Assembly (NCBI RefSeq): GCF_042427575.1 | Contig: NZ_JBHMFD010000013.1 | Span: forward strand, 1-64,000 | DNA length: 64,000 nt | Reading direction: 5' to 3' | Origin: Bergeyella porcorum | Lineage (GTDB): Bacteria; Bacteroidota; Bacteroidia; Flavobacteriales; Weeksellaceae | Part shown: positions 1 to 8,151 of the stretch, in pieces | Layout: each line of letters opens with the position of its first letter | Position numbering within the stretch: the first letter of the stretch is position 1 | Position numbers and translations under genes: made by a program | The notes under the pieces: generated by a model | The model's database searches: none | Told to the model about the DNA's origin: nothing | What the model saw: only the letters and a program-made list of their open reading frames with translations

Positions 1-431
1 ATTCCCTCTGGTTGTTCAGAAATTATTTTCATTAATAATAACTGAATTTACGAAATGCAAATCTAATAGCGGGAGTCGAAGGCTGCGTAACCTTTGTTTC
101 TTCTATGGTAAAAAACATCACCGCTAAGACGGCGAAGAAACGCGAAGGTGTTAATTGTTAATGATAAATTGTTAATTATAAACCAACTTCAAAACTAAAG
201 AAAACAGGATTAGCATTTTTACCCCCTTCGGGGGTTAGGGGGCTTTCTTTGTGGTAAAAAATATCAACCGCTAAGGGAGTACAGTGTACAATGTAGAATG
301 ATGAAGTGGTGTTTTTGAACTAAATTAAGTTTTGAAGAAAGAGAAAAGACCTTTAACTTCTATAACCTTCTCGCTTTTTCTAACCTCTAACTTCAAACTC
401 CTTAACTTCAAACTGTGGATTAGAAAATGAT
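1..431. repeat. non-coding region with dispersed repeat fragments
   Basis: No credible gene is seen here. The stretch holds fragments that recur elsewhere in the window: a CCCCCTTCGGGGG-type core near 221-242 (also near 33487, 34050 and 36744), a CGAAGAAACGCGAAG-type piece near 132-147 (related to 33596-33620), and a purine-rich GAAGAAAGAGAAAAGA piece near 334-349 (also near 33750 and, inverted, near 36910). These look like copies of one decayed dispersed repeat family. A function is not evident. Confidence 0.55.
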
Positions 432-2036
432 TTAAAACCTTGTTATGATGCCCCAATGAATTTTGGTGTTTCGGAAGTTGAAAGGCGTATTCCATTGATT
501 TCCATTGGAAATTTGGAAAGACATTAGCCCGATAGGAAGAAAAAAGTTGAAACCTAAACCTAAGCTGTAAAAGCGGGTATTGCTATTGAGGTTTTTGTTT
601 TGCACCATAGCAGTCTGAGCAAAGAAATCGAAAAATGCTTGATTGTTGATGAGATAGCGGTACTCAGCACCTCCATAGGCGTAGAAATTTCCTAAGATGG
701 AATTTTCATTGAATCCCCTCAGGGAGTTCCAACCTCCGATGCGGAATATCTCATTGTCTAGAAGATTGAGTTTACTGATTAGAGATGCAGATTCCACTTT
801 GGTATTGATATAGTGACTGCCCTTTAGATGGAAGTTTCTTTCAGCAAAGATGAAATACCGAAACATATTATCTTGGATATTATTTTCTGGATAGTCGGTT
901 TTTAGCCAATCGATTTCGGTGCGGATGAGCGTGCGATATCTGAAAAGTTCTATCTCGGTAGGCTGTTGATATTCATACCAAAGTCCAATACCTTTTCTGT
1001 TAAATTCGCGGGCATTGCTGTATTGTTTTGCTAAGACGGAAGCTATCTCCACATTGCCTTTTATCCCGATTTTTTGCTGTGAAGAAAGCTGGTAATACAG
1101 ACTGGGCAATAGTTTTACATTGGCAAAAGTAGAATCTTGCCGATAGATATTCATCGCCATACGGAAACCTACATTGGACTTGAAAAGATAAGGGATATCG
1201 GTTTGTAGGTTAAAAGTCTGCCCGTTGTCAGGATTTCGTTGCCAAAATAATTGGACGCTTTCAAAGCCGTTGAAAATATTTTTAAGCTGAAGATTCAAAC
1301 TTCCATTCAGGCTTATTTTTTCACTATTATTGTTTCCAAAGCCTAAAACACCATCAAAGGTATTAGATTTTCGTTTTTGGGTAAATAAGTAGATTAGGGT
1401 AGAATCTTTTGTAAAAAGTGTCTGAGGGAGCTTTTCTAAAGTGATGAAAGAATGATTTTTTAGCTGAGATTGTATGGCAATGAGGGACTTATCATCGTAT
1501 ATTTTTCCTTTGAAATCTTTTTCTAAATTCCGAATAAAACGAGAGGGCAGTCTTTCATATCCGCGAAAAACAAAACTATCTATTTTCCGCTGTGCATTGG
1601 CTTGTAAAGAAATTTCAACAATGGGCGTAGCTTGTTTCATTCCCAGATATTTGGAATTAACGCGGTTAAAAACAAATCCTTTCCGATGGTAATGAGCATT
1701 AATAGCTTGTTTTAGAGAATCCATATTTTTGGTATAAAACTCTGATTTCACCTTCAAATCCTTAGCGATGGTTTCTGAAAGCTTTAGCCAACCTTGATTG
1801 TAATTGTGCCCCTTATCAAAATAAATCTCCGTGCTCTGCTCGGTTTGTTCTACTTTGATCAGCTTCGTGAAGAAATAATGATGCAGGGCGAGGGAATCCA
1901 AAAATTTGACTGCTGAAGCGGAATCTTTTCTTACAAATCGGTCCTGATTTTGGCTGTCAATAAGGACATATTCCCTCTTCTGTGCCGTAAACCACACAGA
2001 AACAAAAAAAAATAAGGATACAATTCTAAAAGCCAA
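432..2036 (-). CDS. Omp85-superfamily outer-membrane barrel protein (BamA/TamA-like)
   Basis: 534 residues with a signal peptide (about 1-18, ending FTAQ). A POTRA-like segment (about 60-220) is followed by a long beta-rich half that ends in phenylalanine. The segment GGWNSLRGF near residue 435 carries the RGF/RGY motif typical of the Omp85 barrel loop, and the C-terminus ITRF fits an outer-membrane barrel. Omp85 proteins insert barrels or move proteins or lipids across the outer membrane; the substrate here cannot be told. The start is TTG, since no in-frame ATG lies just upstream. It is last in a minus-strand run behind the SDR gene (33-nt gap). With at most one or two POTRA repeats it is too short to be the main BamA. 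Confidence 0.75.
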   Translation of the reverse strand: MAFRIVSLFFFVSVWFTAQKREYVLIDSQNQDRFVRKDSASAVKFLDSLALHHYFFTKLIKVEQTEQSTEIYFDKGHNYNQGWLKLSETIAKDLKVKSEFYTKNMDSLKQAINAHYHRKGFVFNRVNSKYLGMKQATPIVEISLQANAQRKIDSFVFRGYERLPSRFIRNLEKDFKGKIYDDKSLIAIQSQLKNHSFITLEKLPQTLFTKDSTLIYLFTQKRKSNTFDGVLGFGNNNSEKISLNGSLNLQLKNIFNGFESVQLFWQRNPDNGQTFNLQTDIPYLFKSNVGFRMAMNIYRQDSTFANVKLLPSLYYQLSSQQKIGIKGNVEIASVLAKQYSNAREFNRKGIGLWYEYQQPTEIELFRYRTLIRTEIDWLKTDYPENNIQDNMFRYFIFAERNFHLKGSHYINTKVESASLISKLNLLDNEIFRIGGWNSLRGFNENSILGNFYAYGGAEYRYLINNQAFFDFFAQTAMVQNKNLNSNTRFYSLGLGFNFFLPIGLMSFQISNGNQWNTPFNFRNTKIHWGIITRF

Positions 2037-2069
2037 TGGTTTGATTTTACCTTTTTGTTAATTCTTTTC

Positions 2070-2867
2070 CTATTTGCCCAATCCGCTGTATTTCTTCATC
2101 AGTGCTTCATAAAAATTTTGCGGGAGCAACCATTTGAGCGGAACGCCAATTTTTTGTCCAAATTTTCCAAAGTAATAATGGGCTTTCCAACGCTTTTTCT
2201 GGATTAATCGGTCAATGTATTTGGCGACTTCCAATGGCTCTGTACCCTCGTTCACGTGGGCATTCATCAGGGAATAAACTTTTGAAAAAATGGTTTTATA
2301 GGGTTCCGAAACTTCGCTTTTCACGCGGTGGTCGGCAATATTGGTTTTGATATCGCCCAAATGAAGCGTACAGACTTCCACATTCCAAGTGGCAACTTCG
2401 TAACGCATTGCTTCTGTTACCTTATCCAAAGCCGATTTGGAGGCAGAATAAAAACCTCGGAAAGGCAAGCCCATTTCGGAACCGATGCTGGAAATATTGA
2501 TGATTTGTCCATTCTTTTGCTCGCGCATTTTAGGCATTACTGCGGACATCATCTGTACAGCACTGATTAGGTTGAGATTAAACAATCGGGTAATATCTTC
2601 CTTAGTAGCATCTTCCACCGCTCCTACCATTCCCATTCCCGCATTGTTGATTAAGAGGTCGATGCGGTTTTCTTTTTCTAAAATTTGTTGGATGGCATTA
2701 TCAATGGCGTTTTTATCTGTAACATCGGTAGAGATGGTGGTAAAATACGGGTTTTCTACGGTCTTTCTGCTTAGCCCATAGACGCGGTGTCCTTGTTTCC
2801 CGAAATATTCGGCTAAACTCAATCCGATTCCTGTAGAAGTTCCTGTAATGATGATGGTTAGTGGCAT
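2070..2867 (-). CDS. short-chain dehydrogenase/reductase (SDR)
   Basis: 265 residues. The N-terminus has the Rossmann NAD(P)-binding motif TGTSTGIG (residues 8-15), then NNAG near residue 74, a catalytic Ser in NISSIG near 124, and the YSASK active-site Tyr/Lys near 140. These are the hallmarks of classical SDR enzymes, which oxidise or reduce alcohols, ketones or sugars in the cytoplasm. The substrate cannot be inferred. It lies between aroA and the Omp85-like gene on the same strand, with 64- and 33-nt gaps, so co-transcription is possible. No functional link is evident. Confidence 0.88.
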   Translation of the reverse strand: MPLTIIITGTSTGIGLSLAEYFGKQGHRVYGLSRKTVENPYFTTISTDVTDKNAIDNAIQQILEKENRIDLLINNAGMGMVGAVEDATKEDITRLFNLNLISAVQMMSAVMPKMREQKNGQIINISSIGSEMGLPFRGFYSASKSALDKVTEAMRYEVATWNVEVCTLHLGDIKTNIADHRVKSEVSEPYKTIFSKVYSLMNAHVNEGTEPLEVAKYIDRLIQKKRWKAHYYFGKFGQKIGVPLKWLLPQNFYEALMKKYSGLGK

Positions 2868-2931
2868 AGAACAGAGGGTTTTGATGTATTAAAAGCCAAA
2901 GGGCTGATTTTCTGATATCAAAAATAGAAAA

Positions 2932-4149
2932 CTATTTCACGATGGCAAAAAAATCTTTCCAAAAATCAGGATACGATTTTTCTACCACTTCAGGATTTTG
3001 AATTTCCAATGCTTGGATTAATGCATAAGGGGCAAAGCTCATTGCCATCCTATGATCGTTATAAGTAGCGATGCTTATCGGATTTTCAACCTCTGAAAAG
3101 GCTAAAGATTCAATGCTATCTTTGGTAATATGAGTTTTGACACCTATTTTTAATAGTTCGTTTTGCAGGGCTACCAATCGGTCGGTTTCTTTTACTTTCA
3201 GCGTTGCTAAGCCAGAGATTTTAAAATGAATTTTCATTGCAGCTGCCGTTACGCAAAGCGTCTGGGCAATGTCTGGGCAATCATTCATATCTAAAACGAT
3301 GCGTTCTGGAAAGGTGAAATGCTCTAATGGTGAAAGGGTTATGGTGCTTTCATTAGAAAAGTTTGTAGTGATACCAAAGTAGCTCTCATAGAGGTTTACC
3401 AAAGCAGAATCGCCTTGTAGGGAATTTCTCTTGAAATGGTTGAGCTGGATGTTTTCTCTTCCAATGGCTGCCAGAGAATAGAAATACGATGCCGAAGACC
3501 AATCGCTTTCCACTGTGAAATTTTGGATGGGTAAAGCTTCCTGAGTAGGCAAAATACGGATGGTATTGTCTTCAAATGTGATGTTTTCGCCAATGATAGA
3601 GGCTATGAGCTTTACGGTCATTTCCAAGTATGGGCGGGAGGTGATGGCACCCACAAGGTGAAGTTCCAAGCCGTGCTCCATAGTGGTTCCTATGAGCATT
3701 AGCGAAGTGATAAACTGGCTAGAAATATGGGCGGGAATGCTCACTTTGTGTTTTGTGAGTTTTTTACCGTGTATTTGAAGCGGTGGGAAGCCTTCGTTTT
3801 CCAAATACACTATGTCAGCACCTAAATCTCTAAGGGCAGTTACCAGATGATGGATAGGGCGTTCTTTCATCCTTTGCGCCCCCGTGAGCGTGATGGTACA
3901 GCCTTCTTGTACCGCAAAATAAGAGGTGAGGAAACGCATTGCCGTGCCTGCGTGGTGAATGTCTATCACCGTATTATCTGTGGCTAATGCTTCTTGCAAA
4001 AGTGCGGTATCTTGGGCATTAGAAAGATTGTCTATGGTGAAACTTTCCCAAAGTTTTTGCAGTATCAGAAGGCGATTGGATTCGCTTTTAGAGCCAGAAA
4101 TTTGAATTGTCTTATTGGCTAAGAGTTGAGATTTTGGAAGTTTTAGCAT
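2932..4149 (-). CDS. aroA: 3-phosphoshikimate 1-carboxyvinyltransferase (EPSP synthase)
   Basis: 405 residues, slightly shorter than the roughly 427 of E. coli AroA, as is common in Flavobacteriia. It joins phosphoenolpyruvate to shikimate-3-phosphate in aromatic amino acid synthesis. Visible family motifs are the N-terminal SKSESNR, HAGTAMRFL near 67, DCPDIAQT near 288, KVKETDRL near 317 and NDHRMAMSF near 370. Its ATG overlaps the stop codon of the mazG-like gene by one base (TAATG), so the two are translationally coupled. Confidence 0.95.
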   Translation of the reverse strand: MLKLPKSQLLANKTIQISGSKSESNRLLILQKLWESFTIDNLSNAQDTALLQEALATDNTVIDIHHAGTAMRFLTSYFAVQEGCTITLTGAQRMKERPIHHLVTALRDLGADIVYLENEGFPPLQIHGKKLTKHKVSIPAHISSQFITSLMLIGTTMEHGLELHLVGAITSRPYLEMTVKLIASIIGENITFEDNTIRILPTQEALPIQNFTVESDWSSASYFYSLAAIGRENIQLNHFKRNSLQGDSALVNLYESYFGITTNFSNESTITLSPLEHFTFPERIVLDMNDCPDIAQTLCVTAAAMKIHFKISGLATLKVKETDRLVALQNELLKIGVKTHITKDSIESLAFSEVENPISIATYNDHRMAMSFAPYALIQALEIQNPEVVEKSYPDFWKDFFAIVK

Positions 4150-4475
4150 TATTTTAGTTTCTCATTATTTTGGTGGCGTTCTTTATCTCGCTTGGTTTTG
4201 AGTTTCATTTTATTATCAAACGCTTTTTGCAAATCTACGCCCGTTTGGTTGGCAAGGCAAAGGGTAACGAAGAGTACATCTGCCAATTCTTCGCCTAAAT
4301 CTTTGGTTTTATCAGTTTCTTTTTCGGATTGCTCTCCATATCTTCGGGCAATGATGCGGGCTACTTCGCCCACTTCTTCGGTGAGGATAGCCATATTGGT
4401 CAGTTCATTAAAATAGCGAACACCAACGGTCTTAATCCATTCATCTACTTGGTCTTGAAGCTGGGTTATGGGCAT
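4149..4475 (-). CDS. MazG-like nucleotide pyrophosphohydrolase
   Basis: 108 residues, a single all-alpha MazG-like domain. The metal-binding pattern is visible: EEVGEVARI near residues 29-37 and GEELADVLF near 61-69, the EExxE...ExxD arrangement of this superfamily. Such enzymes cut non-canonical or excess nucleoside triphosphates to monophosphate and pyrophosphate. It is coupled by a one-base overlap to aroA. Its start is only 12 bp from a perfect 8-bp tandem repeat that fills the gap to the XRE gene, so repeat length could affect its expression. Confidence 0.85.
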   Translation of the reverse strand: MPITQLQDQVDEWIKTVGVRYFNELTNMAILTEEVGEVARIIARRYGEQSEKETDKTKDLGEELADVLFVTLCLANQTGVDLQKAFDNKMKLKTKRDKERHQNNEKLK

Positions 4476-4487
4476 AAAAATTAAAAA

Positions 4488-4567
4488 GATTAAAAGATTA
4501 AAAGATTAAAAGATTAAAAGATTAAAAGATTAAAAGATTAAAAGATTAAAAGATTAAAAGATTAATT
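4488..4567. repeat. 8-bp tandem repeat (GATTAAAA)9 plus partial copy
   Basis: Nine perfect head-to-tail copies of GATTAAAA run from 4488 to 4559, with a broken tenth copy to 4567. The unit is not a multiple of three and lies between the stop of the XRE gene (4566) and the start of the mazG-like gene (4475). Such tracts change length by slipped-strand mispairing. Here a change would alter the spacing or 5' leader of the mazG-like/aroA transcript, not a reading frame. Confidence 0.95.
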
Positions 4568-4925
4568 AATCATTAATATAATTCTTCAAAAGGGATTTTA
4601 GCAGTGCTATTTGTTCGTCTTTTGCTTGGATAAGTTTTTCGTAGATTTCTTTACTTTCTTGATGGAATTGGTCTATATTTCCAAAAGCATTTATATTGTT
4701 GTTTTGATTAAAAATCGTTTGTTTATTCAGTTCTAGGATATCGGCTACATCCATTTCCAGCACTTTAGCGATGGTGAAAAGCCTTTCCACATTGATTTTA
4801 GTAGAGTTGTTTTCCAGCTTGGCATAGGAAGCTTGCGTGATGTCTAATTCGTGTGCCATATATTCTTGGCTATAGCCTTTCAGTTCTCTAAACTTTCTAA
4901 TGTTTTTACTGATAATATCATTCAT
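4566..4925 (-). CDS. XRE-family helix-turn-helix regulator
   Basis: 119 residues. Residues 5-62 form a Cro/C1-type helix-turn-helix (IRKFRELKGYSQEYMAHEL then ITQASYAKLENN), followed by a hydrophilic linker rich in Asn and a C-terminal helix (about 90-116) that may oligomerise. It is probably a DNA-binding regulator. It is transcribed away from the neighbouring lipoprotein gene. A TAnnTTTG box on the minus strand (4953-4946) serves it. Two direct repeats at 4947-4961 and 4967-4981 sit in the shared intergenic region and may be its operator. Confidence 0.85.
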   Translation of the reverse strand: MNDIISKNIRKFRELKGYSQEYMAHELDITQASYAKLENNSTKINVERLFTIAKVLEMDVADILELNKQTIFNQNNNINAFGNIDQFHQESKEIYEKLIQAKDEQIALLKSLLKNYIND

Positions 4926-4945
4926 AATAAGAATATATTTATTAG

Positions 4946-4953
4946 CAAAGGTA
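4946..4953 (-). promoter_or_regulatory. -7 box of XRE gene promoter
   Basis: The minus strand reads TACCTTTG, a perfect TAnnTTTG match, 21 bp before the XRE start codon. Confidence 0.6.
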
Positions 4954-4981
4954 ATAATTTATTCTTAAAGGTAATTATTTT
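4947..4981. promoter_or_regulatory. paired direct repeats, possible operator
   Basis: AAAGGTAATAATTTA (4947-4961) and AAAGGTAATTATTTT (4967-4981) are direct repeats 20 bp apart, about two helical turns. They overlap the XRE -7 box and lie just before the lipoprotein promoter. An operator role is inferred from position only. Confidence 0.4.
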
Positions 4982-4997
4982 AGGATGGTTTTCTATT

Positions 4998-5005
4998 TAA
5001 ATTTG
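4998..5005 (+). promoter_or_regulatory. -7 box of lipoprotein gene promoter
   Basis: TAAATTTG matches TAnnTTTG and lies 13 bp before the ATG at 5019, so the leader would be very short. Confidence 0.5.
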
Positions 5006-5018
5006 TAGGAAAAAAGCT

Positions 5019-5492
5019 ATGACAAGATTTGTGAAAAATTTTACATTAGGTATCGGGCTGATGACTGCCCTAGCATTTGTTTCGTGTGATAGAGGGGGTG
5101 GTTCTGTTGAGGATGACAAAAAGTTCCTGACAGATAACTATTTTAGTGGTAAAAAATATAAGATATTAGCAAGAACAATTTTCTATGACAAAGGGTATGT
5201 CTTAGAAAATTATGCTATTAATGGATGTACATCTAATAATTCAATTGAATTTAAAAAAGATGGCACAGGGCAAGAAGAGGAATATAAAGAATTGGATAAA
5301 AATTGCTATTCTGATATTTATAAATTCCTATGGAAATTGGATGAGAATAATCAATTGGTACTATCTTATAATGAACTATTGTATTATTCAATTTCAAGGA
5401 CAGAAAATGATTACTTAGACCTTGAAGGTTATGAAGATTATGATGGAGATGGAAAAACGGAACTTGTTAAAATAGAACTTAAAAGACAATAG
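5019..5492 (+). CDS. secreted lipoprotein of unknown function
   Basis: 157 residues. A signal peptide ends in a lipobox-like ALAFVSC with the lipidated Cys at residue 23, so the mature protein is membrane-anchored. The rest is rich in Asp, Glu and aromatic residues with alternating beta patterns, somewhat like small lipocalin-like lipoproteins of Bacteroidota, but no family can be assigned with confidence. The acidic stretch EDYDGDGKTE near 141-150 resembles a calcium-binding loop. The gene stands alone, with its own promoter box and a strong terminator, opposite the XRE regulator. Confidence 0.75.
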   Translation: MTRFVKNFTLGIGLMTALAFVSCDRGGGSVEDDKKFLTDNYFSGKKYKILARTIFYDKGYVLENYAINGCTSNNSIEFKKDGTGQEEEYKELDKNCYSDIYKFLWKLDENNQLVLSYNELLYYSISRTENDYLDLEGYEDYDGDGKTELVKIELKRQ

Positions 5493-5496
5493 TCGG

Positions 5497-5529
5497 AAAA
5501 AAATCGCTTCAATTGTGAAGCGATTTTTT
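5497..5529 (+). terminator. rho-independent terminator
   Basis: Stem CGCTTCA/TGAAGCG (5505-5511 with 5516-5522) with a 4-nt loop, flanked by an A run and a T run. It ends the lipoprotein gene. Confidence 0.85.
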
Positions 5530-5573
5530 GTTATAAATCTATCAAAAAATTGATGATTAAAACAGATTTGGGG

Positions 5574-5606
5574 TTTGGTGCACTTTTTGCAAAATTCCTA
5601 TATTTG
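5574..5606 (+). promoter_or_regulatory. promoter of Uma2 gene
   Basis: TTTG at 5574-5577, a 21-bp spacer, then TATATTTG at 5599-5606. Transcription would begin near 5611-5613, which favours the second ATG (5622) as the start codon or a leaderless start at 5613. Confidence 0.6.
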
Positions 5607-5621
5607 TAAAAAATGGAGGCT

Positions 5622-6206
5622 ATGGCAATTACGGATATCAATCAATTAGACCTTAATAAAACTTATTCTTACGCAGATTATTTGCTGTGGCAGGTAAAGG
5701 AAAAAATAGAACTTTTCAAAGGGAAAATTCTAGCAATGAGTCCTGCTCCTGCTCGTTATCATCAAAAGATAGTAGGCAATATACACGGGATTCTTTTTCC
5801 TATTTTTAAAGGAAAAAAATGCGAGTTGTACACTGCTCCATTTGATGTAAGAATCCCTAAGCAGGACAAGGAAGATGATAAGATATTCACGGTGGTTCAG
5901 CCAGATTTAAGCGTGATTTGCGACCCTGAGAAATTAGATGAAAGAGGGTGCATTGGTGCTCCGGATTTGGTTATAGAAATCCTTTCGCCAGGAAATTCTA
6001 AAAAGGAAATGGATGTTAAGTTTACACTTTACGAAGAAGCGGGAGTTTTAGAGTATTGGATTGTACATCCTACTGAGAAAGTTGTTTGGATTTATGTTTT
6101 GGAAAATGGCAGATATGTTACCCACAAGCCTTTTGTAGAAGGAGAGTTTTTGATTTCTAAAAAATTCCCAGACTTGAAAATCAACACCGCTGAAATTTTT
6201 GAATAA
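5622..6206 (+). CDS. Uma2-family (DUF820) PD-(D/E)XK nuclease-fold protein
   Basis: 194 residues from the ATG at 5622 (197 from an upstream ATG at 5613). Family features: the opening KIELFKGKILAMSPAPARYH, then FTVVQPDLSVICD (the Asp of the nuclease core), GAPDLVIEILSPGNSKKEMDVK (the ExK-like part) and YWIVHP. Uma2 proteins have a restriction-endonuclease-like fold and are abundant in Cyanobacteria and Bacteroidota, but their cellular role is poorly known. The start at 5622 is preferred because the promoter puts the transcript start at about 5612. It converges on the beta-helix lipoprotein gene and shares a terminator with it. Confidence 0.85.
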   Translation: MAITDINQLDLNKTYSYADYLLWQVKEKIELFKGKILAMSPAPARYHQKIVGNIHGILFPIFKGKKCELYTAPFDVRIPKQDKEDDKIFTVVQPDLSVICDPEKLDERGCIGAPDLVIEILSPGNSKKEMDVKFTLYEEAGVLEYWIVHPTEKVVWIYVLENGRYVTHKPFVEGEFLISKKFPDLKINTAEIFE

Positions 6207-6239
6207 GAGAGAAAAAAGACATTTAGAATGAATAAAATA

Positions 6240-6266
6240 AAAAAAGACGCCCGAAAGCGTCTTTTA
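6240..6266. terminator. bidirectional terminator
   Basis: Stem AAAAGACGC/GCGTCTTTT with a short loop, with A-rich and T-rich flanks. It sits between the convergent Uma2 and beta-helix lipoprotein genes. Confidence 0.8.
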
Positions 6267-6271
6267 GTCAT

Positions 6272-7597
6272 TTAATAAGCCCCGATGCCTTTACCCTTGA
6301 TAGGGGAGTTGTCTTTCAGTCTAAGATTCATTTTGGTGATATAATAGTTGATGAACAGCGGGTCTTCGTTTTTGATGGTGTTGGAAATGTTGGCATTGCC
6401 ATCAAACTCAAAGCCTGCCGTATTATCCATATTGAATAAGAGGTTGGTAAAAGTGTACTGAAAGCTTTGTCCTGTGGTAGGAGCGAGCTGTATGGCATTG
6501 CTTCTACCCGTATAGAGGATGGAGTTTTGAATATTCAGCGTTAGGGCACCATATTCTTTATCGCCATTAGGGTTGGTCCATTCGTTGGATGCCGAGAGGG
6601 CTAAGGCAGGTAAAGCACCATTCATCTGCCAGTAGTTGGCTAAGGTACATTTATTGAGCTGGATATTCCCTCCTTTAAAGATGCCTAGGTCTGCTTCGCC
6701 ACAGTTGTTCATCACCAAATTTTGAGCCTCTATAGCGGAGGCAACGGCTTTGATGCCAAAATTTTGGAAGGTGTGGATAAGGGTATTTTTTACCGTAGCC
6801 GTGGCATTGTGCAGCTCCAGACCATTGGTTCCACCGAAGATTTTAGCGTGTTGGATATTGGCAACGGCACCATCTTCTATGCGAATACTATTCCAGTTGG
6901 CAGGGATGGTATCATAGCGAGGGTCGTTTCTTTCGCCTCTTAGGATGACCTCTTCTCCCAGACTTCCAGAGATATTCAGGGTGCTGTTTTTGGAAACTTT
7001 CAGTCCAGAATTTTTTGCGAAATAGACTTTAGTTCCTTTTTCTATCGTTAATGATTTTCCTTCCGCCACAGTTAGATCGCCATAGATGATTTTCGCTTTC
7101 CGATTGTCCCAAGTGGTATTTTGAGTAAGGATATTAGGGTGGTCTGAAGTCTGAACGAAAAATTCTGCATCTTGCACTACTGAAAGTAGGGTGATGTGTT
7201 GCTGGGTGCTAAACAAGATTCTGTCTTCTGCAATGGCTTCGGTAGCGGTGGCAATGGGAGCAATTTCTACAAAAATGTAGAGACTGTCTTTTTTCCTTAG
7301 AGGGATGTTGCTAAACTCCGTACCAGATTTTCCATCGATATTGATGCGATAGGGAGATGTTGTGCCGCCTTCTAAGGAAATTCGGGGAATTTTGATGTCT
7401 TTGTCCTCGCGGTTATAGACCTTCACGGCATAAGTCTCAGACCGCACCTGATTGTAAACGGTGTCTAGCACCAGCGTGTCTTTGGAAAATGCCAATTGCT
7501 GGGTAGGGGTATCAAAAGAAATATCGTCTCTATGGCACGCCACCAAAGCAAGGGTTACAATGCCGAATATAAAAAGGAGGGTGGGCTTTATCTTCAT
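6272..7597 (-). CDS. right-handed beta-helix lipoprotein
   Basis: 441 residues from the ATG at 7597. A longer frame reaches 7699, but the lipoprotein signal MKIKPTLLFIFGIVTLALVAC begins here and its Cys (residue 21) is a proper lipidation site. Residues 30-150 look like an Ig-like or adhesin-type domain. About 180-390 has the repetitive short-strand pattern of a parallel beta-helix (for example GDLTVAEGKSLTIEKGTKVYF and later coils ending in N or G). It probably sits on a membrane surface; binding or carbohydrate roles are common for the fold but not shown here. It converges on the Uma2 gene. Confidence 0.75.
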   Translation of the reverse strand: MKIKPTLLFIFGIVTLALVACHRDDISFDTPTQQLAFSKDTLVLDTVYNQVRSETYAVKVYNREDKDIKIPRISLEGGTTSPYRINIDGKSGTEFSNIPLRKKDSLYIFVEIAPIATATEAIAEDRILFSTQQHITLLSVVQDAEFFVQTSDHPNILTQNTTWDNRKAKIIYGDLTVAEGKSLTIEKGTKVYFAKNSGLKVSKNSTLNISGSLGEEVILRGERNDPRYDTIPANWNSIRIEDGAVANIQHAKIFGGTNGLELHNATATVKNTLIHTFQNFGIKAVASAIEAQNLVMNNCGEADLGIFKGGNIQLNKCTLANYWQMNGALPALALSASNEWTNPNGDKEYGALTLNIQNSILYTGRSNAIQLAPTTGQSFQYTFTNLLFNMDNTAGFEFDGNANISNTIKNEDPLFINYYITKMNLRLKDNSPIKGKGIGAY

Positions 7598-7701
7598 CGG
7601 TTTATTTTTATGTTTCAAAGATAAGATTTTTAAAGAAAACTCAGATGTTATTTTTAAGGAAAGGAAGTGGAAGTGAGTGGTGTAAAAAAATACAAACAAA
7701 A

Positions 7702-7732
7702 TTTGTAAGTTTAAAAAATATTCTTATTTTTG
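7702..7732 (+). promoter_or_regulatory. rpmE2 promoter
   Basis: TTTG at 7702-7705, a 19-bp spacer and TATTTTTG at 7725-7732. The transcript would start near 7739, giving a leader of about 75 nt before rpmE2. Confidence 0.7.
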
Positions 7733-7814
7733 CAACCTAAATTTTACCTGATGAAATGTCCATTACCATTTCGTCAAAACACTCAAAATTAAAATTTTAG
7801 AAATTTAAAAAGTT

Positions 7815-8066
7815 ATGAAAAAAGGAATCCACCCTGAGAATTATAGACTTGTTGTTTTCAAAGATATGAGTAACGACGAGATGTTTCTTTGCAAGTCTAC
7901 AGCAGAAACTAAAGACACTATCGAGTATGAAGGTGAAACTTACCCATTGATTAAAATGGAAATCTCTTCTACTTCTCACCCATTCTACACTGGTAAAGTG
8001 AAGTTGGTAGATACTGCTGGTAGAGTAGATAAATTTATGAACAAATACAAAAAATTCGCTAAGTAA
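7815..8066 (+). CDS. rpmE2: 50S ribosomal protein L31 type B
   Basis: 83 residues, the usual length of type B L31. It opens MKKGIHPENYR and contains FLCKSTAETKDTI and SSTSHPFYTGK, the strongly conserved part of the family, and lacks the CxxC zinc pair of type A L31. The protein is part of the large ribosomal subunit. It is a stand-alone gene with its own promoter and a terminator at 8090-8119. Confidence 0.97.
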   Translation: MKKGIHPENYRLVVFKDMSNDEMFLCKSTAETKDTIEYEGETYPLIKMEISSTSHPFYTGKVKLVDTAGRVDKFMNKYKKFAK

Positions 8067-8089
8067 TTATCGGATTTTGTAAACATATA

Positions 8090-8119
8090 AAGCTTTTCCA
8101 TCCTTGGAAAGGCTTTTTT
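8090..8119 (+). terminator. rho-independent terminator of rpmE2
   Basis: Stem AAGCTTTTCCA with TGGAAAGGCTT (one G-T pair), loop about 4 nt, then a T run. It shows that a longer frame for the next gene starting at 8104 is not real. Confidence 0.8.
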
Positions 8120-8151
8120 GTTGTAATTTTACCACAATAAAAAAACAAAAG

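Noticed and set aside
4488..4567. GATTAAAA repeats as a CRISPR or coding repeat
   Set aside because: The unit is 8 bp with no spacers and lies between stop and start codons; it is a simple sequence repeat.
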